Below, in pieces: positions 12,366 to 24,752 of a stretch of DNA of 64,000 nt. The position numbers were made by a program, and so were the translations under genes. The stretch lies in NCBI RefSeq assembly GCF_023856365.1, contig NC_064554.1, positions 8,175,001 to 8,239,000 on the forward strand, read 5' to 3'. The DNA is from Brienomyrus brachyistius (lineage: Eukaryota > Chordata > Actinopteri > Osteoglossiformes > Mormyridae). Every line of letters begins with the position of its first letter. The stretch's first letter is position 1. Below the pieces are notes generated by a model, which was given only the letters and a program-made list of their open reading frames with translations, ran no database searches and was not told where the DNA came from.

Positions 12366-12545
12366 AAATCCCCAACCAGCAAAGCACCACTGAGATACCT
12401 TGAGCAAGGTACCGCCCCCAAGCACTGCTCCCTGGGCACTGAATTAACTGCCCCCTGCTATGTCACAATGTCACATATAAGCTAAATGCAGAGGACACAT
12501 TTCATTGTTGTGCTCACGGTGGCTTGTCAAGAATGACAACTAATC
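12366..12545 (+). repeat. interspersed fish repeat (SINE-like piece)
   Basis: The sequence TTGAGCAAGGTACC, followed by ACTGCTCCCTGGGCACTG, AGAGGACACATTTCATTG and a terminal AATGACAACTAATC, matches the layout of a very common fish interspersed repeat. No promoter boxes were confirmed in this copy, so its class is left open. Confidence 0.5.
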
Positions 12546-13854
12546 AAAAAAAAAATACTTGCAATTCTACTGCTGACACCAATGCAGCAATGGTTCAAAT
12601 CATTACCAAGAAATGAGCGATATTGCTTTAAGACGGAAACGCGGATGTTTCAGCACAGAAATACACATACTTTTGGCCACATCATGTATGGATTAGCTTA
12701 AATGATCCTGACATAGGACAGGTTGAAAGAGGCATCGTAACAGGGGATGGCAGTGTGGACGGGTTTAACAAAAGCTGGGAGAAGGAGTGGGTGGTATTGT
12801 CAGCGGATCACTCACGGGCTGTAATTGAAAGCTGGGCAGAACACTGAGAAAACTTCTCAGGATTGGCAATAAGGGAAGTGTGACATGAATGAGCCCAGCA
12901 CCCGTCTCAGTCTTATCCTGGTCACAACCTCCATCCTCACAATACGAAATGCAATATCGCAATACCCACCTTGCAATGGGGATTGTGGATCAAATGTAAA
13001 CAGTTTATCCAGGTCTCATGTTAATGGGTGGCAAATGGGTGGGGAGGGCTGGTTTGTTTCTGGTCTTTGCCAAATACTTGAGTAAATATACTGCAATGTC
13101 TAGAAAAGCCAGACAACTCAAACACATGATAATGACATCTGAATCATCATTTTGAGCCATTAAAGAGATACTGACTGTGTATGCTGTGACCAGAAGTGAC
13201 CCCCCGCAGCCATAGCACCGGAGAGGTTAAATAAAGACGTTTTCAGAAAATGTTCTGCTTGGTTGCTCAGGCCAATGTTTGTACTAGCGGGTCAAGCAAT
13301 AATCCAGTAGGGCACTAAACAAAAAAACACGGTTTGCGGTGCCCTTTCTGTTAACACAGAATATCCAATTATGGCAAAATGGCACAATCCTTTATTTTTG
13401 GGGGCTGATGGCAGGGAAATTGTGGCTTTTATTAATGATTCAGAAGACAAGCTTTCAAAACAGAGAGTTCCCGTTAATAGACCGCCTTTCGATTTTCGCT
13501 TTTCCTTTGAGCTAACATTCGTGAGATTGGGGAATAATTATTAAACATTTATTTGGTGACCCCTATTGATAGTTCCCATGGTGTCAGTCTCACGAAGGTC
13601 ACATTTCTGTAGAAGCTCTACCAGTGTCTGCTTTGCTTGCTCAGGGGGCTTTGTGGTTTCTAACCATTGGTTTCTGGGAGCAGTTGCTGATTCTACAACT
13701 GCTTGTGAACCCATGACAAGAATGAGGACCCAAAAAGGACGACGCAAACCATTCCACAATATGGGGTCCCTGGAGCAGAATGCTTTACTGCCTACTGTTA
13801 CATTATGTATGTATGGAATGACAAGGACACATGCATTCTATAATCTGAGTAGGT
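12546..13854. other. non-coding stretch
   Basis: No gene recognised. ATACTTTTGGCCACATCATGT at about 12665 looks like a degraded Tc1-type inverted-repeat end, and the AGAGGCATCGTAACAGG nearby may be part of the same fossil. The rest is unassigned. Confidence 0.4.
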
Positions 13855-14110
13855 GATGCAGCTTGTAAACGTGAAGTAATTCTGTCAGGTAGCCATTAGC
13901 TAGACCTTTAAGTGCCTTATGTGTAAGTAGGAGAACTTTGAAGTCAGTCCTGAACTTAACAGGAAGCCAATGTAGGGAACTATGAGCAGGGGTTATGTGT
14001 CCAAACGTCCAGCTCATGGTGACAATTTGAGCTGCTGTATTTTAAACACACTGCAAGGTGTGAATTGCACTTAGTGTGGTTTGTTCTGGATGAGCATGAA
14101 GGCTGGAAGC
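13855..14110. repeat. interspersed repeat, unclassified
   Basis: The segment around GCCATTAGCTAGACCTTTAA, GAAGTCAGTCCTGAACTTAA and GGAAGCCAATGTAGGGA reads like a dispersed repeat seen in many fish genomes, probably non-coding LINE or DNA-transposon sequence. No reading frame or terminus could be fixed. Confidence 0.4.
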
Positions 14111-15228
14111 AACTTCCAGTTTTGGATTTGCCAATAGTATTCTTTTATATTCTTTAATTTCCCTGCAGATTGTCAATATTTAACACATGTATGCGTTTAT
14201 TCAGCAGGATGCTTTTAGTTTGAGTTAAGTACTCTCCTCAAGGGTAGACCAGTGTTTTTCTACCAGTTTTCACTCCTTAAAAATATGTTGGTTGCAGACC
14301 TTTGCACTTAATCACCAAATGCCACATGTGTGAATACACAAAAATGAGCTGGGAGCCAAATGGAAATCGTGGTGTCAGCATTCAGCAAAGCTTCCCTGGA
14401 TCAGTTATAGCTAATATGTTCTGTGTTAAAGGCATCAGTTGAACTGCAAATTGTGGCGAAAGGAGCTATTAGTTGGCTTTTGGATTCACCCTGCACTGTT
14501 ACTGACGTCGGCACGTTGAACAGAATCTAATAATAGGAAGACAGGAGATGCATTAGCGGTGTTAAAAGAAGAAAACTACATATTTCCGTTTATATTAATC
14601 GGAATGCTTAATTTTTTTTTTATTCCTAATTGAAGTACATTAGTACATTACAAGTACATTATGAAAGCAATCACTGACAAATGTTGTAGACAGATCTAAT
14701 TGCTTGTTCTGAATCTTCCAGAGTTACTGTACAGCGCTGTGATGACTTTCTGGAAAAAAAAGCATTAATCAAACGTATTTTATAGCAGGTGCGATGGTTT
14801 TCAGAGGCGTGTCACAGACTCTGAAGAAACGAATCCTGTAGGCAACATAATCACAGTAAACGTTGGCTTTGATGAGACAGAATTAGATTACTATAAATGT
14901 CAGTACAACTATAACCGCTCATGAAAACAGAGAACATAACAAAGGGGTGACTCAGTAAATCGTTTAAATACATTAAGAAGATAAAAGTAAGAACTAAGAC
15001 ATATAATACACATCAGAAGGCAGTTGTTTGTAATGTTTCTTCAGCTTTTAAAGAATTTGAAATCTTAAATATACTGAAAAGCTTATGAACAGTTTAAAAT
15101 TAGTCTCTGTGTAAAGTGTCATTACAACGTGAAAAATCAACATCAAAAGTTCAGTGACAAGATACTGGAAAGAAGTGGCATCATCATAAAACTATGCTGG
15201 AAACATGACATCCTTCCTTTCTTTCATA
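14111..15228. other. AT-rich non-coding stretch
   Basis: No exon, transposon end or tandem array was recognised here. Confidence 0.4.
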
Positions 15229-15271
15229 TATTATTATTATTATTATTATTATCAATATTATTATTATTATT
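15229..15271 (+). repeat. (TTA)n microsatellite
   Basis: About 14 TTA/TAT triplets, interrupted once by CAA, run through the interval. Confidence 0.9.
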
Positions 15272-15341
15272 TCAACCATCTTTTGGAAGTGGTCATAACT
15301 CTTCCTCAGTCCTCAGCGGGAAGTCCAATTATACTCTCCTA

Positions 15342-15400
15342 ATTCTATTCTATTCTATTCTATTCTATTCTATTCTATTCTATTCTATTCTATTCTATTC
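15342..15400 (+). repeat. (TTCTA)n microsatellite
   Basis: About 12 uninterrupted copies of the pentamer CTATT/TTCTA. Confidence 0.95.
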
Positions 15401-15779
15401 ACATTAGGTCATCTACATTGAAACTATTACAAACTTAGGACAATTCCGAGGGTCAATGAGTTAGGGGTTGGTAAAATTTTGGAACATAATTGGATTGGTC
15501 TGGGTTGGGGCCTTATATAATATGCTTCCACAGGGCCCAAAATATCTAGTAGCACCCCTGCACCCATACAACTTCAAACAGTTTATCTAAAACAGGGTTA
15601 CTAATATACCCATTTGTAGAACATCTGACACAGAAGTGTGAGAGGCATGCATTTGCACGTGTCCATGACCATGTTGTCATGGAAATTCATGCAGTGTTTT
15701 GGGGTTATGAGGGGCTCTGCCATGTTTTCTAAAGCATGATCTGTGAGCTCTCTATGTTTTCAGTTGTGTGGTGACGAAA

Positions 15780-17151
15780 ACAAGAGTGTCTTGCAGCAAG
15801 TCCCGCTTGCTCCCCCATGGGTTTACCCCACGGAGCTCGAGCCCGTAGTGTTAGTTGCGCCCGGGTAGGCAGCCTCCATTTCTAGCAAGCTGAAGCACCT
15901 CTCTACCTCATGCCTGTCCCAGAGGCACGCCTTCCAGTACGCTCAGTTCCATCTCCCCAATCCCTGCAGCCCATGCCTTCGTGGGCACATGCCTGGCCCA
16001 CAAAGGGACCAGGGTTTAACAGGACGTGATCCCCGGATCCCCAAGTTCCCCAAAAAAGGGACGTCGGCTTCGCCTCCCGTGGTTCCTGTGCCGGCGGTTT
16101 CTGCTCCGCCGTCTGTGGTTCCTGTGTCAGAGGTTTGCCAGACTGCCACTCATCCCTCCTTAGTGGAGATGGAGGAGGAGCACGAATGAGACCCCTCGGG
16201 AATTACCCTGACTTCCACAGTGACTCTTCCCTCACCACCACCCCAGCATGGCACATCCCGGCTGGATCCCTGCATCTCGATCTCCTGGAAAGGGAAAGGA
16301 CACCTGCGCCAGGATCAGCTCACCTGCGGTCCCCCTGGCTTCGACTCGGCGGACGCCTTCAGTTCCGCCTGGGGCGCCTCATTAGGTGGCTGTGGTCCCG
16401 CCTCCGACGCCTCGTCAGTCGCCTGCAGGTCCCCCGTCTTCAGAAGCTGTACGTCCTCAGTCACCTACAACATGGCTGGTTGTGGCTACACCTTCGCCTA
16501 CCGTGGGTTCTGTTCCCTCCTCCCCTCCGCCTACCGTGGGTTCTGTCCCCTTTGCCTTCCTCCTTGCTTTCTCCGTTGGTCCATCCACCTTCCCCCTCAC
16601 CCCCTCCGGCTCCTCCCTCGCGCTCGCTGAGAGTCCCTCCTGGTGGTCTCGTGGTCGTCTGCTGCCCCTGTGGCTTCTGCCTCTTGGCTGCCAGGGTTCC
16701 CACCGGCTCCCCATTTCCCCCCACCCTTTGCATCCTTGCCCCCTGCCCCTCCCCTGTGTTTGCTCCCCGTCCCTCTGTGACTTTGTTCCCTACTGGTCCC
16801 TTTGTGCCTCCTGTGGGTCTGGCCCCTGGTGTTGTCCCTCTGTTGTCCCCTTTCGTATTCCTGGGTCCTGTGTTTCCGTCTTTGGTGTCTCTGTGTCTGT
16901 CTGCATTCTCCGTGGTTTGCCGCTTGTTGTCCGAGTTGTTCTCCTTGTGCCTGTTCTGTGTGTCTGTGCTGTTCCCCATGCTTCGTTGATGGTGTTTTGG
17001 CTGTTGTTTCCCCAGGTTTCCTCATGCCCCCGGTCTCGTCGTTCGCTCTTGTCCTGTCACGCCCTACTCATCTCTCGTGTGCCACGCCCCCTCATTAACA
17101 TGTGGAATCCCCGTGTTTACGAGCTCTTTCTCATTTTGGTTAATTAGTCCA
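15780..17151 (+). mobile_element. LTR-element fragment: proline-rich internal region plus truncated 3' LTR
   Basis: A C-rich block reads in one plus frame as a Pro/Val-rich segment (PVVPVPAVSAPPSVVPV near 16075) and then as low-complexity sequence. It parallels the interior of the element at 22613-24752 block by block: the GGAGGAGGAGCACGAATG, TCGATCTCCTGGAAAGGG and CACGCCCCCTCATTAAC segments have counterparts in the same order. At 17055 an LTR begins TGTCACGCCC and is followed by the GTGGAATCCCCGTGTTTAC block, but similarity stops after about 97 bp. No left LTR, protease, reverse transcriptase or integrase was found. Long minus-strand frames across it are artefacts of base composition. Confidence 0.65.
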
Positions 17152-19069
17152 ATGTAGAAATTCTACTTCAGTTTCACATTTCCATGTGATCAATCCAGTA
17201 CTTCTAGAAATTGTACAAGTTAGGGAGTGTGGGACGAGTACAGGTTAGACAGCTGAACCAAATGACAGGGCTGTCTGGGGAATACAACAGCATCTATTCT
17301 GGTTTTATGGTGCATATTGACTCATGCATAATGTGTCCATTATCATGAGTGCAAGCTCCCTGTCTCTCAAGGTGATTGTGCGCTTCTACCTGCACCCAAA
17401 AGCTGGAGGAAACTCACACAATGATCTTCTTAAAGGGCCTCATATCATTCTTAATTTCAATGTGTTTGTCCGGCTGAATTTTGTGGGGTGGTTTCATCCA
17501 ATCTGTCCTATTTTTATTCATTGCTGCATCACTGTCACGCAGAGCCCTTTGCCAAAATCGCGGCATATAGAACCTTCTCAGTGTCGCCCTCATCTCCCCC
17601 CGGGTTGTCCTGCTGCTAATGTGAGCATGTCACTTCCATGCCTACAGCTCAGAGCAAAGCCTCCACTTCTCTGCTTCTTACTCCATCAGTCTGCTGAAGC
17701 CGCTGCTGTTTATCTCTCACTTCAGATACTGCAGCTACCACCGGTCTACCTCAGCTGCCATTGACATCCTGGCTCTCTAAATAATCTATAACTTCACTTC
17801 CCCGCCACTGTCCTGCACCTCAGCCAGTGGCTGCGGCTGATGGATGCCATTGAATTTGTGCGAGTTTCTTCAGTTCCTCAGGGTCATGTCTTGCTCTGCG
17901 TGCTTCTCAAAGGGCATAGCCATCATGGGGAGTATAGTTGGGACCCCCACGGTGGAGCAGGAGCTGAAGGATGGACGAAGGATCGGCACAGATATAAAGG
18001 TATGTAAAGTATATAAAGGTCCACATGGGAGTTGACATTCGGAGACGAGATAAAATAGTAACATTTTGCTATGAAAATGACACATCCACCCATTGCATTA
18101 CAAGTCTGAAGAGGAAATCTGAATAAAGAGGGGAAAATATCAAAGTATTTATGTTAGTTCTATCAAAATTAAACTAAAATTAGGACATTGATTATTACCG
18201 TCTGCAATATCATTCGATCCTGAAATGACTTCACTTAAAGTCACAGAGAATAGATTTGTGTCTAAACAACATGACATGCTCATTGAAGCGTTGGCACCGT
18301 GTTTAAATGCACAGTGATTGAATGACAAGCTGCTCTAATATCTATGAATAGAACGAAGTAAGTTCCTTGATACTGTGGCTGTTGAAGGTCTTTGGAAATT
18401 TGCAGTCAGGTGTCTTGAAGCGTCAAATGACTTCATTTAATATTGAATCCAATAGCATTTATAGCCCTCTATACATTTCTGATGCTGTGCAATAATTAAG
18501 AGTGGGTGCACAATACTTGCACCCCCCAGTGCCTGTGATGCAAATTGCCCCCCCCCCCCCATCTTCAGCCTTCTGATGATGACAGACAGGGACATTTCTG
18601 GTACTGAATAACTATTGAATGCAGCGTGGATGTAATTCGCTAGTATAGAAAGCCAGCCCACTGGAGAATCTGGAAATTTTATTACATAATTTAAAAATAA
18701 TTTAAGCAATTTCTGCTGCTTGGCTAATTAGAGCAACAGTATGTCAATACCTTGAGCTTACCTCTACAGCATTGGCTAATTGGCTTAATAAATTGAGTTT
18801 CATGAATTGCATGTCATTTCTTAGTGTTACATCCGGCAGTGATTATATTTCACTGCATGCTGCGTTAAAAATTAAATATGGTTTGCCGACCTGATGCTTT
18901 CTGAGGGTCTTTACGTAGATAATATTGCAGGCCATACTTGGTGGGTCAGACTGTGTGTTGTGAGATAATTCCATTGCCTCCAACCCATCAGCTCCAAAAT
19001 CGTGGTATCATTTGAAACCTGATTAACATCTATTTTACTTCAACCACATCTTCTGATGTACTGACATCC
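17152..19069. other. non-coding stretch
   Basis: No gene recognised. A short frame ending in AAG|GTATGT at about 17999 mimics an exon end but has no recognisable product. A run of 13 C lies near 18548. Confidence 0.4.
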
Positions 19070-19188
19070 TGTTTGGGGTGTTTCCCTGGCTTGTGTGCTA
19101 AATTCTGTTTTGGATAGGCTTCAGGCTCAGCACAAGCCAGTGCTAGATAAGCAGTTATGAAGTTTGGACAGATGGATGAATAGACAAT
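19070..19188 (+). mobile_element. SINE-like 3' end fragment
   Basis: The stretch from GGATAGGCTTCAGG to AGTTTGGACAGATGGATGAATAG is the plus-oriented 3' end of the GGAT-tailed SINE family seen at 19882-20223. It is old and strongly diverged, with the tRNA head missing. Confidence 0.5.
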
Positions 19189-19881
19189 TCAGTATAAACA
19201 AAGAATTTCTTGTGTATTCGCCTTGTGCAATATGATGATAATATCGGTAGTCGATGATATCAGTAGGCTTAGGCTACAAGGCAAAATGACAGAAAGATTA
19301 TAAACTACAGTATGAGTTCAGCCTTTTAGCCTACATTTCTGATGCAGTTTTTATTTTTATTGCATTGTTTTTCATTTCCTTTTATGGTACGCAATGATAT
19401 GTAAGTAAATGTCATTCATAATAGTGAAAACCGCTATTGTGAATAGGGCTTACTGTCACTACCCCATCCATCAGCCTCCCTATCTTCCCCCCTTGACAAC
19501 TTATTCATCCAGTGGCACATGGAGAACATGATATTTTCTAAGGTGGTACATGATGTAAAACGTTTGTGAACCACTGCTTTAGGGTTTAGGCAGCCTGTGA
19601 CGTGTTTTTCATTCACTGTATAATCCAGCCTGGCAATCGATTGTTTTCCACAGAGACTAAAAAATGTTAATCAGTACCGTTAATCAGCACCACCTCAAGC
19701 TCCCCTCGTGTATAATTATCCATGCATTGTTTTGTCATGCTTTCATGTAAGTACCCTACTTGGTGCTGAGTGTGTGTGAATGTGTGGAGGGGGGGGTGGG
19801 TTATGTATATGTTAGATATCCCCACAATGTAATAAAAACATGTTGTGCAGAGCACCATTTCGGTCCCCACAAGGGGAAACT

Positions 19882-20223
19882 CCATCCATCCATTTTCCAA
19901 ACTGCTTATCCTACTGGGTCGCGGGGGGGTCCGGAGCCTATCCCGGAAGCAATGGGCATGAGGCAGGGAACAACCCAGGATGGGGGGCCAGCCCATCACA
20001 GGGCACACTCACACACCATTCAGTCACACATGCACACCTACGGGCAATTTAGTAACTCCAATTAGCCTCAGCATGTTTTTGGACTGTGGGGGGAAACCGG
20101 AGTACCCGGAGAAAACCCCACGACGACATGGGGAGAACATGCAAACTCCGCACACATGTGACCCAGGCGGAGACTCGAACCCGGGTCCCAGAAGTGCAGT
20201 CCACTGCACCACCATGCCGCCCC
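19882..20223 (-). mobile_element. tRNA-derived SINE-like element, full length
   Basis: This is the best copy of the family in the window. The minus strand starts with GGGCGGCATGGTGGTGCAGTGG-type sequence carrying a pol III A box (TGGTGCAGTGG) and, about 30 bp on, a B box (GGGTTCGAGTC), i.e. a tRNA-like head. A body and a GGAT-type tail follow, seen as TCCATCCATCCATTTTCC on the plus strand at 19882. The flanks GGGGAAACTC (before) and GGAGAAACTC (after) match in 9 of 10 bases and look like a target-site duplication. This supports insertion by retrotransposition. Confidence 0.75.
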
Positions 20224-20686
20224 CAGGAGAAACTCAATTTTATAAAAATGGGTGACTGCAATCTACAATTGTAAAAGTCTCGTATTTGGTTTGGTTATTT
20301 AGGTCAGGGCAGGATTGGGGGTGTCACTGTTGGGATTAGGGTTTTTCCCATAGAAATTAATGAATGGTACCCACAAAGATATGAACTCAAACGTGTGTGT
20401 CATATTTTTCAATTAAAATGTGTTTCTTATTTTTTGATATCCCCCAGTCATAAGTGAACTTTAGTGTTTGCAGAAAAAAATCGTTCTTCCATATTGTAAT
20501 GCATGTATCTTATACACACTTGACCTATTATTTAGTCTACCTACAGAATACCAAATAACCATTTATGCAAAGGTACAAAGTACCAGCATAGAATACAGTT
20601 ATAACCTCACAGCTTCGAGCCCTGAGAGTAACAACCACATTCAAACAACTAACCAAAACAAACAACTACTAAATCTATGCATAACA

Positions 20687-21260
20687 CTACACTATACGGA
20701 CAAAATTACTGAAGCAGACCTTTTAATCGCTGAATTCAGGTGTTTCATTCAGACGTCTGTTGACTCATTAACTGCAGAGTTCCACACTTCCTCTGGCATT
20801 AACCCCAGCACCAAAACTGTGCTGGGAGCTTCATAGAATGGACTTCCATGGCCGAGCGGCTGCATGCAAGCCTCACATCACTAAGCGCAATGCCAAGCGT
20901 CAGATGGAGTGATGTAAAGGAACGCTGTCACTGGATTCTGGAGCAGTTCAAATGTTTTGTGGAGTTACAAATCATGCTTCTCTGCCTGGCAGTCTGGTGG
21001 ATGAGTCTGGGTTTCGTGTTTGCCAGGAAAACATTACCTGCCTGACTGCATTGTGCCGACTGTAAAATTTGGTGGCAGAGGGATAATAGAATGGCGTTGA
21101 TTGTCAGGGGATGGGCTGGACCCCTTAGTTCCAGTTCACTTTGTCTCAGATAGGGGGAACCAGCAGAGAATTTTTCCTACAGTGCCGGGACTCTCAGTAC
21201 TGTTTACGGCCTTCATCCCCAGCATGGCCCCATGTTATATGCATATACTGAGTGGACACT
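20687..21260 (+). pseudogene. Tc1-like transposon remnant
   Basis: The left end (CACTATACGGACAAAATTAC at 20690) is an inverted-repeat-like Tc1 terminus, followed by the CTGAATTCAGGTGTTTCAT block. Downstream, plus-strand transposase pieces include a V-D-E-S-G-F segment (the W-S/x-D-E-S block), then PDCIV-like and G-L-D-P-L-V-P-V segments, all broken by stops and frameshifts. It is the same subfamily as 31117-31692 but has lost about 280 bp between the TTTCATTCAGAC block and the ACTGCAGAGTTCC block. No right end was found. Confidence 0.7.
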
Positions 21261-22532
21261 GGGATACAGCCTCCTTCCTGATCTTCAGGTGAACTCAGCT
21301 GAAGGCTATGATCCCGAGTCTATTTGACCTTAAAATCCACTTCAGGCAACACAGAAGAAACCATAGAGACAGGATAAAGACAGATTTTTAACGTGCGAGA
21401 CGAAGGAGACAAGAGAATACAAGAGGGGGACAGACAGGAGAATAACTGAAGTGCCCGTGGGCAGGTTGTGTTAAGGGTACCAGGACGTACTGTGGCATAG
21501 CAGTCTCCTGGTGGGCCGTGTGTATCCAAAGTGGTCCGGTGCCTGGAAGATACCCGGCTGACTCAGCACGTCTGTGGGAGGCTTCGGAGTACATGTGGGC
21601 CGATGCATCACGCATCTTAAGAGTGTCCTGACAAGCAGAAGCGTTTCTGTGGGTGAAAGGAGGCGTCACTGATATTTGTATTCAGAGTGTATAAACCAAA
21701 GCGAATGGTGATACCAGCCCTTGGACGTGCTGTTTATGTTTGCTGCCATGCTGTGCGAATAGCAGAATATTAGTCGGGTTACCTGGGGGACTGGCGCGCC
21801 TCGGACGGGGCGGCTTCCTGCTTATGGCATGTTCAGATGAGGTGAGGCTATTCAGCCGGAGATGTACCAGCCCTGGCTGCGTTTTACGCTTGGTAGCATC
21901 GACGAGTGCAGACGTCAGACACAGAGCTCTCTGTCCCAGCTGTCTCAGAAGCAGACATGTACATTTATAAGCCTCCTTTTGATGGTAATTAGAAACACAC
22001 CAGCTATGTTTGTCATTGGCTGGGTCCTTTAGCCAGTGTGACTGCTGGCTTCATCTTGTACGTGTATTTTATAATAATTTACAGGGTTGGGGAGCTTAAT
22101 AAAACTGTTAAATGGCGAATGGGCTGTTTGTGGGGGTGGGAAAACAGTATGGAAATGATTTGAGGCCATATTAATTAACATTTTAAGCTCAATCAGTCTT
22201 GTTACAATCACATTTCATTTAGTGTATTTCTACAGCTCAGTGGGGAATGCAAATTATTGGCACTGATTTTTGTTGTTGTTCCAAACGGTTATTTATCTCC
22301 TCTGTAACCCATGCAATTTATGGCTATCACAAAGATAAGAAAGGTCGCCACGGTTACCCGGTGCTCTGTGGTGACCTCTGGCGTTTTGTGAACTTGGAGG
22401 TGTGACTTGATTGGCTAATTCTGTTACCTCTTGTGGATTCCTATAAATCCTGCTTTAGTGATTGGTTGATTGATTACTCTATGAGCTAGAAGATGAGACC
22501 ATGTAGAAACTATGTACAATTATAAGAATATT
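21261..22532. other. non-coding stretch
   Basis: No exon, mobile element or tandem array was recognised. Confidence 0.4.
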
Positions 22533-22612
22533 TGGTAACGCTTTACATTAACGGCACCTTTATAATACTTTTATATTGCATTCATAAAACATTCAGTACA
22601 CTTTCATAATGT
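22533..22612 (+). repeat. MITE fragment cut off at an LTR element
   Basis: GGTAACGCTTTACATTAACG matches the terminal repeat of the MITE at 34188-34379. The following CATTCATAAAACATTCAG also resembles that element's interior. The copy stops exactly where the LTR begins at 22613, so the LTR element probably inserted into it; the other half was not found after 24752. Confidence 0.5.
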
Positions 22613-22893
22613 TGTCATGCCCTGCTCGTCCAATCCTCCTGTGTGCCATGCCCCCTCGCTAACCTTGTGTGGAATCCTTGCGTTTACCAGCTTTTTCATG
22701 TTATTTCCAATTAGTCCTGTGTATTTCAGTCCACCTTCAAGTATGTTTTCCTAGGTCTGTCATTGAACTCTATTGAAGTGTGATTGTGTAGTGTTGCTTG
22801 TTACATGTCCCTGTTCCATTCCCCCATTAAATCTCGTGTCCTTTGTATTCCTCTCCTGCTTCGCCGGTCCATGCACCGCGATCATTCACGACA
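22613..22893 (+). repeat. 5' LTR
   Basis: This 281-bp repeat starts TGTCATGCCC and ends TTCACGACA. Its length is close to the 264- and 286-bp solo LTRs at 30762 and 54507, which share the GCCACGCCCCCT and GTGGAAT blocks when read on their minus strands. Confidence 0.65.
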
Positions 22894-24629
22894 GAATGAC
22901 AGACCTCAACAATTCGAAGACGCCCCTCCTCGCGAAAGATGAGTACCTCGTCCTTACTGACAAGGTACTTTACTGACTGCGGCAGCCCAAGGTGAGAGAA
23001 GATCCTATGGCTCTGGCTTTAGCTAACTGAAGCAGGGACATCCTAGAGCAGATGAAAACCTCCAGCGGCTTCGAGGAAGAGCAGCAGAAGCGATGATGTG
23101 GCAGGTGGACAGTGACAGCGGGCTACCCTACGGTCAGTCATCCGGGCTTCTAGAAGTATCCCGGAGCTCGCCAAAAGCTAAGCGAAAGAAAAAGAGGAGT
23201 CTCCAAAAGCAGGAAGACACTTCAGGGATCTTCCTGGGGGCTACCCTGATCTCCGCCTCTTCCCCTGCCAGATGTTGGGAGACACCCCTCCCGATTCTTG
23301 ACTCAGCAGTTTTCACCCCTGACATCGCCACCACTGCTTCACACATGCAGGAAGCCCACTTCACCGCCGAGGATCGCAGTGCACCTGCCCGCTCTTTCGC
23401 TGCCAGCGCCTGCAGCCCGGCCCTTTTCGGGGACGCTCCTAGGCTCTTAAAGGGGCCAGGTCAGTTGAGGATGCTACCCTGCTCTGCCCTCCATGATTCC
23501 TGAGCCTCTGGTGGCTCCTGCTCTGCCAATTCCTGGTCTGCCCCCGATGGCTTCTGTTCTGCCCGTTCCTGCTCTGCCTCCGGCGGCTCCTGCTCCGGTT
23601 GTTCCTACTCCGCCTCTGGCAGCTCCTGCTCCACCCGTGTTTCCTGCTCCACCCATGATTCCTGATCCTATACCGCTGCCTCCAGTCCCCCCAGTTCTTG
23701 ATCCCGAACCCTCCGGCTCCAATCCCCCCAGCTCCTGACCCTTCTCCCGCAACACCAGCTCCCATAACCCCAGTCCCTGTCCGCGAGGATGTCCCGGACT
23801 GCCCAACCACCACTCCTTTCCCCTTGGGGGAGGAGGACCTCGAATGGGACCCCTTGGGGATTTCCCTGATGTCCCCACTGGACCCCTCCAGGGAAGTGAG
23901 TCTTCCGCCACCACCAAGCAGGGCAGATCCCAGCCGGGTCCCCACCTCGCGGTCTCCTGGAAAGGGAGGGGATACCTCCGCTGGAGTCTGGTCCCTCCCA
24001 CCTTGCCTCCTGGCTCGCCTTAGGTCCCCCTGGCTCCTGTTCGGCGATCGCTTCACCTGTGGCACATCGTCGGCTGGCTGCGGTTCCGTCTCCAACGCCT
24101 CATCGGTTGACTGTGAGTCCACCACCTTCGACTCGTCGGTCGCCTCCACCTGCCACGGCTTCTGCTTCCTTCTCCTCTTCATCTTCCTCCTCGCCTCCTC
24201 CACCAATCCCTCCGCCTTCCTCCTTGCCCCCTTTGGCGTTCCCTCCGGCTTTTCCCTCGCAGTTGCTGAGGGTCCCTCCGGCCCCGGGCTTATGGTCGCC
24301 TGCTGCCCCTGCAGCTACCTCTCACCCGCTGGGGTTCCCTCAGGCTCCCTGTTTCCCCCTGTCCTTTGCCATCCTGCCTTTGCCTTGTTCACTTCTGTTC
24401 CCTTCGTACCTCCCATTGGTGTTTCCCCTGTGTCTCCTTTTTTAGTGCCCCTGTGCCTGTTTGTGTTCCCCATAGTTTGTCAGTGGTTGTCTGGCTTGTT
24501 GTCCCTGTTTCTGTTCTGTGTGTCAGTCTTGTTCCCTGTGCCCTGTTGGTGTTCTTGGTTTTGTTTCCCCATGTCCTGTGTGGTTACTCCTCTTGGGGCA
24601 CACCCGGAGTGCGCCTGTGGGGGGTGTTC

Positions 24630-24752
24630 TGTCATGCCCTGCTCATCCGATCCTCTTGTGTGCCACGCCTCCTCATTAACCTCATGTGGAATCCCCGTGT
24701 TTACCAGCTGTTTCCTGTTATTTCCAATTAGTCCTGTGTATTTCGGTGCCAG
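24630..24752 (+). repeat. 3' LTR, truncated
   Basis: TGTCATGCCCTGCTCATCC aligns with the 5' LTR for about 120 bp, through CCAATTAGTCCTGTGTATTT, and then diverges abruptly. The remaining 160 bp, including the polyadenylation site, is absent. Confidence 0.65.

Larger units (their letters stand above)
22613..24752 (+). mobile_element. non-autonomous gypsy-type LTR element with truncated 3' LTR
   Basis: Two direct repeats starting TGTCATGCCCTGCTC (22613 and 24630) bound a 1.7-kb interior. The left LTR runs to about 22893 (ending CACGACA) and contains a CATTAAATC polyadenylation-like site. A polypurine-like GTGGGGGGTGTTC sits directly before the right LTR, where reverse transcription would prime plus-strand synthesis. 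The interior has a short N-terminal frame (22899-22976), a Lys/Arg-rich segment at about 23170-23200 (KAKRKKKRSLQK), and a Pro/Ala-rich stretch at 23493-23738. No protease, reverse transcriptase, RNase H or integrase is present, so any mobility would have depended on other elements. Similarity between the LTRs ends about 122 bp into the right copy. Confidence 0.7.

Noticed and set aside
16135..17147. Overlapping long frames on both strands (284, 253 and 172 residues)
   Set aside because: They lie in C-rich retroelement sequence where stops are rare by composition; the products are low-complexity and unlike any family I know.
17844..18000. Possible exon ending AAG|GTATGT with a frame reading V-E-Q-E-L-K-D-G-R-R-I-G
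   Set aside because: No matching acceptor with a good pyrimidine tract, no recognisable protein, and no partner exon.
23439..24206. A 255-residue minus-strand Arg/Ser-rich frame resembling an SR protein
   Set aside because: It is the complement of the proline-rich interior of an LTR element; the Arg/Ser/Gly bias is a composition effect.
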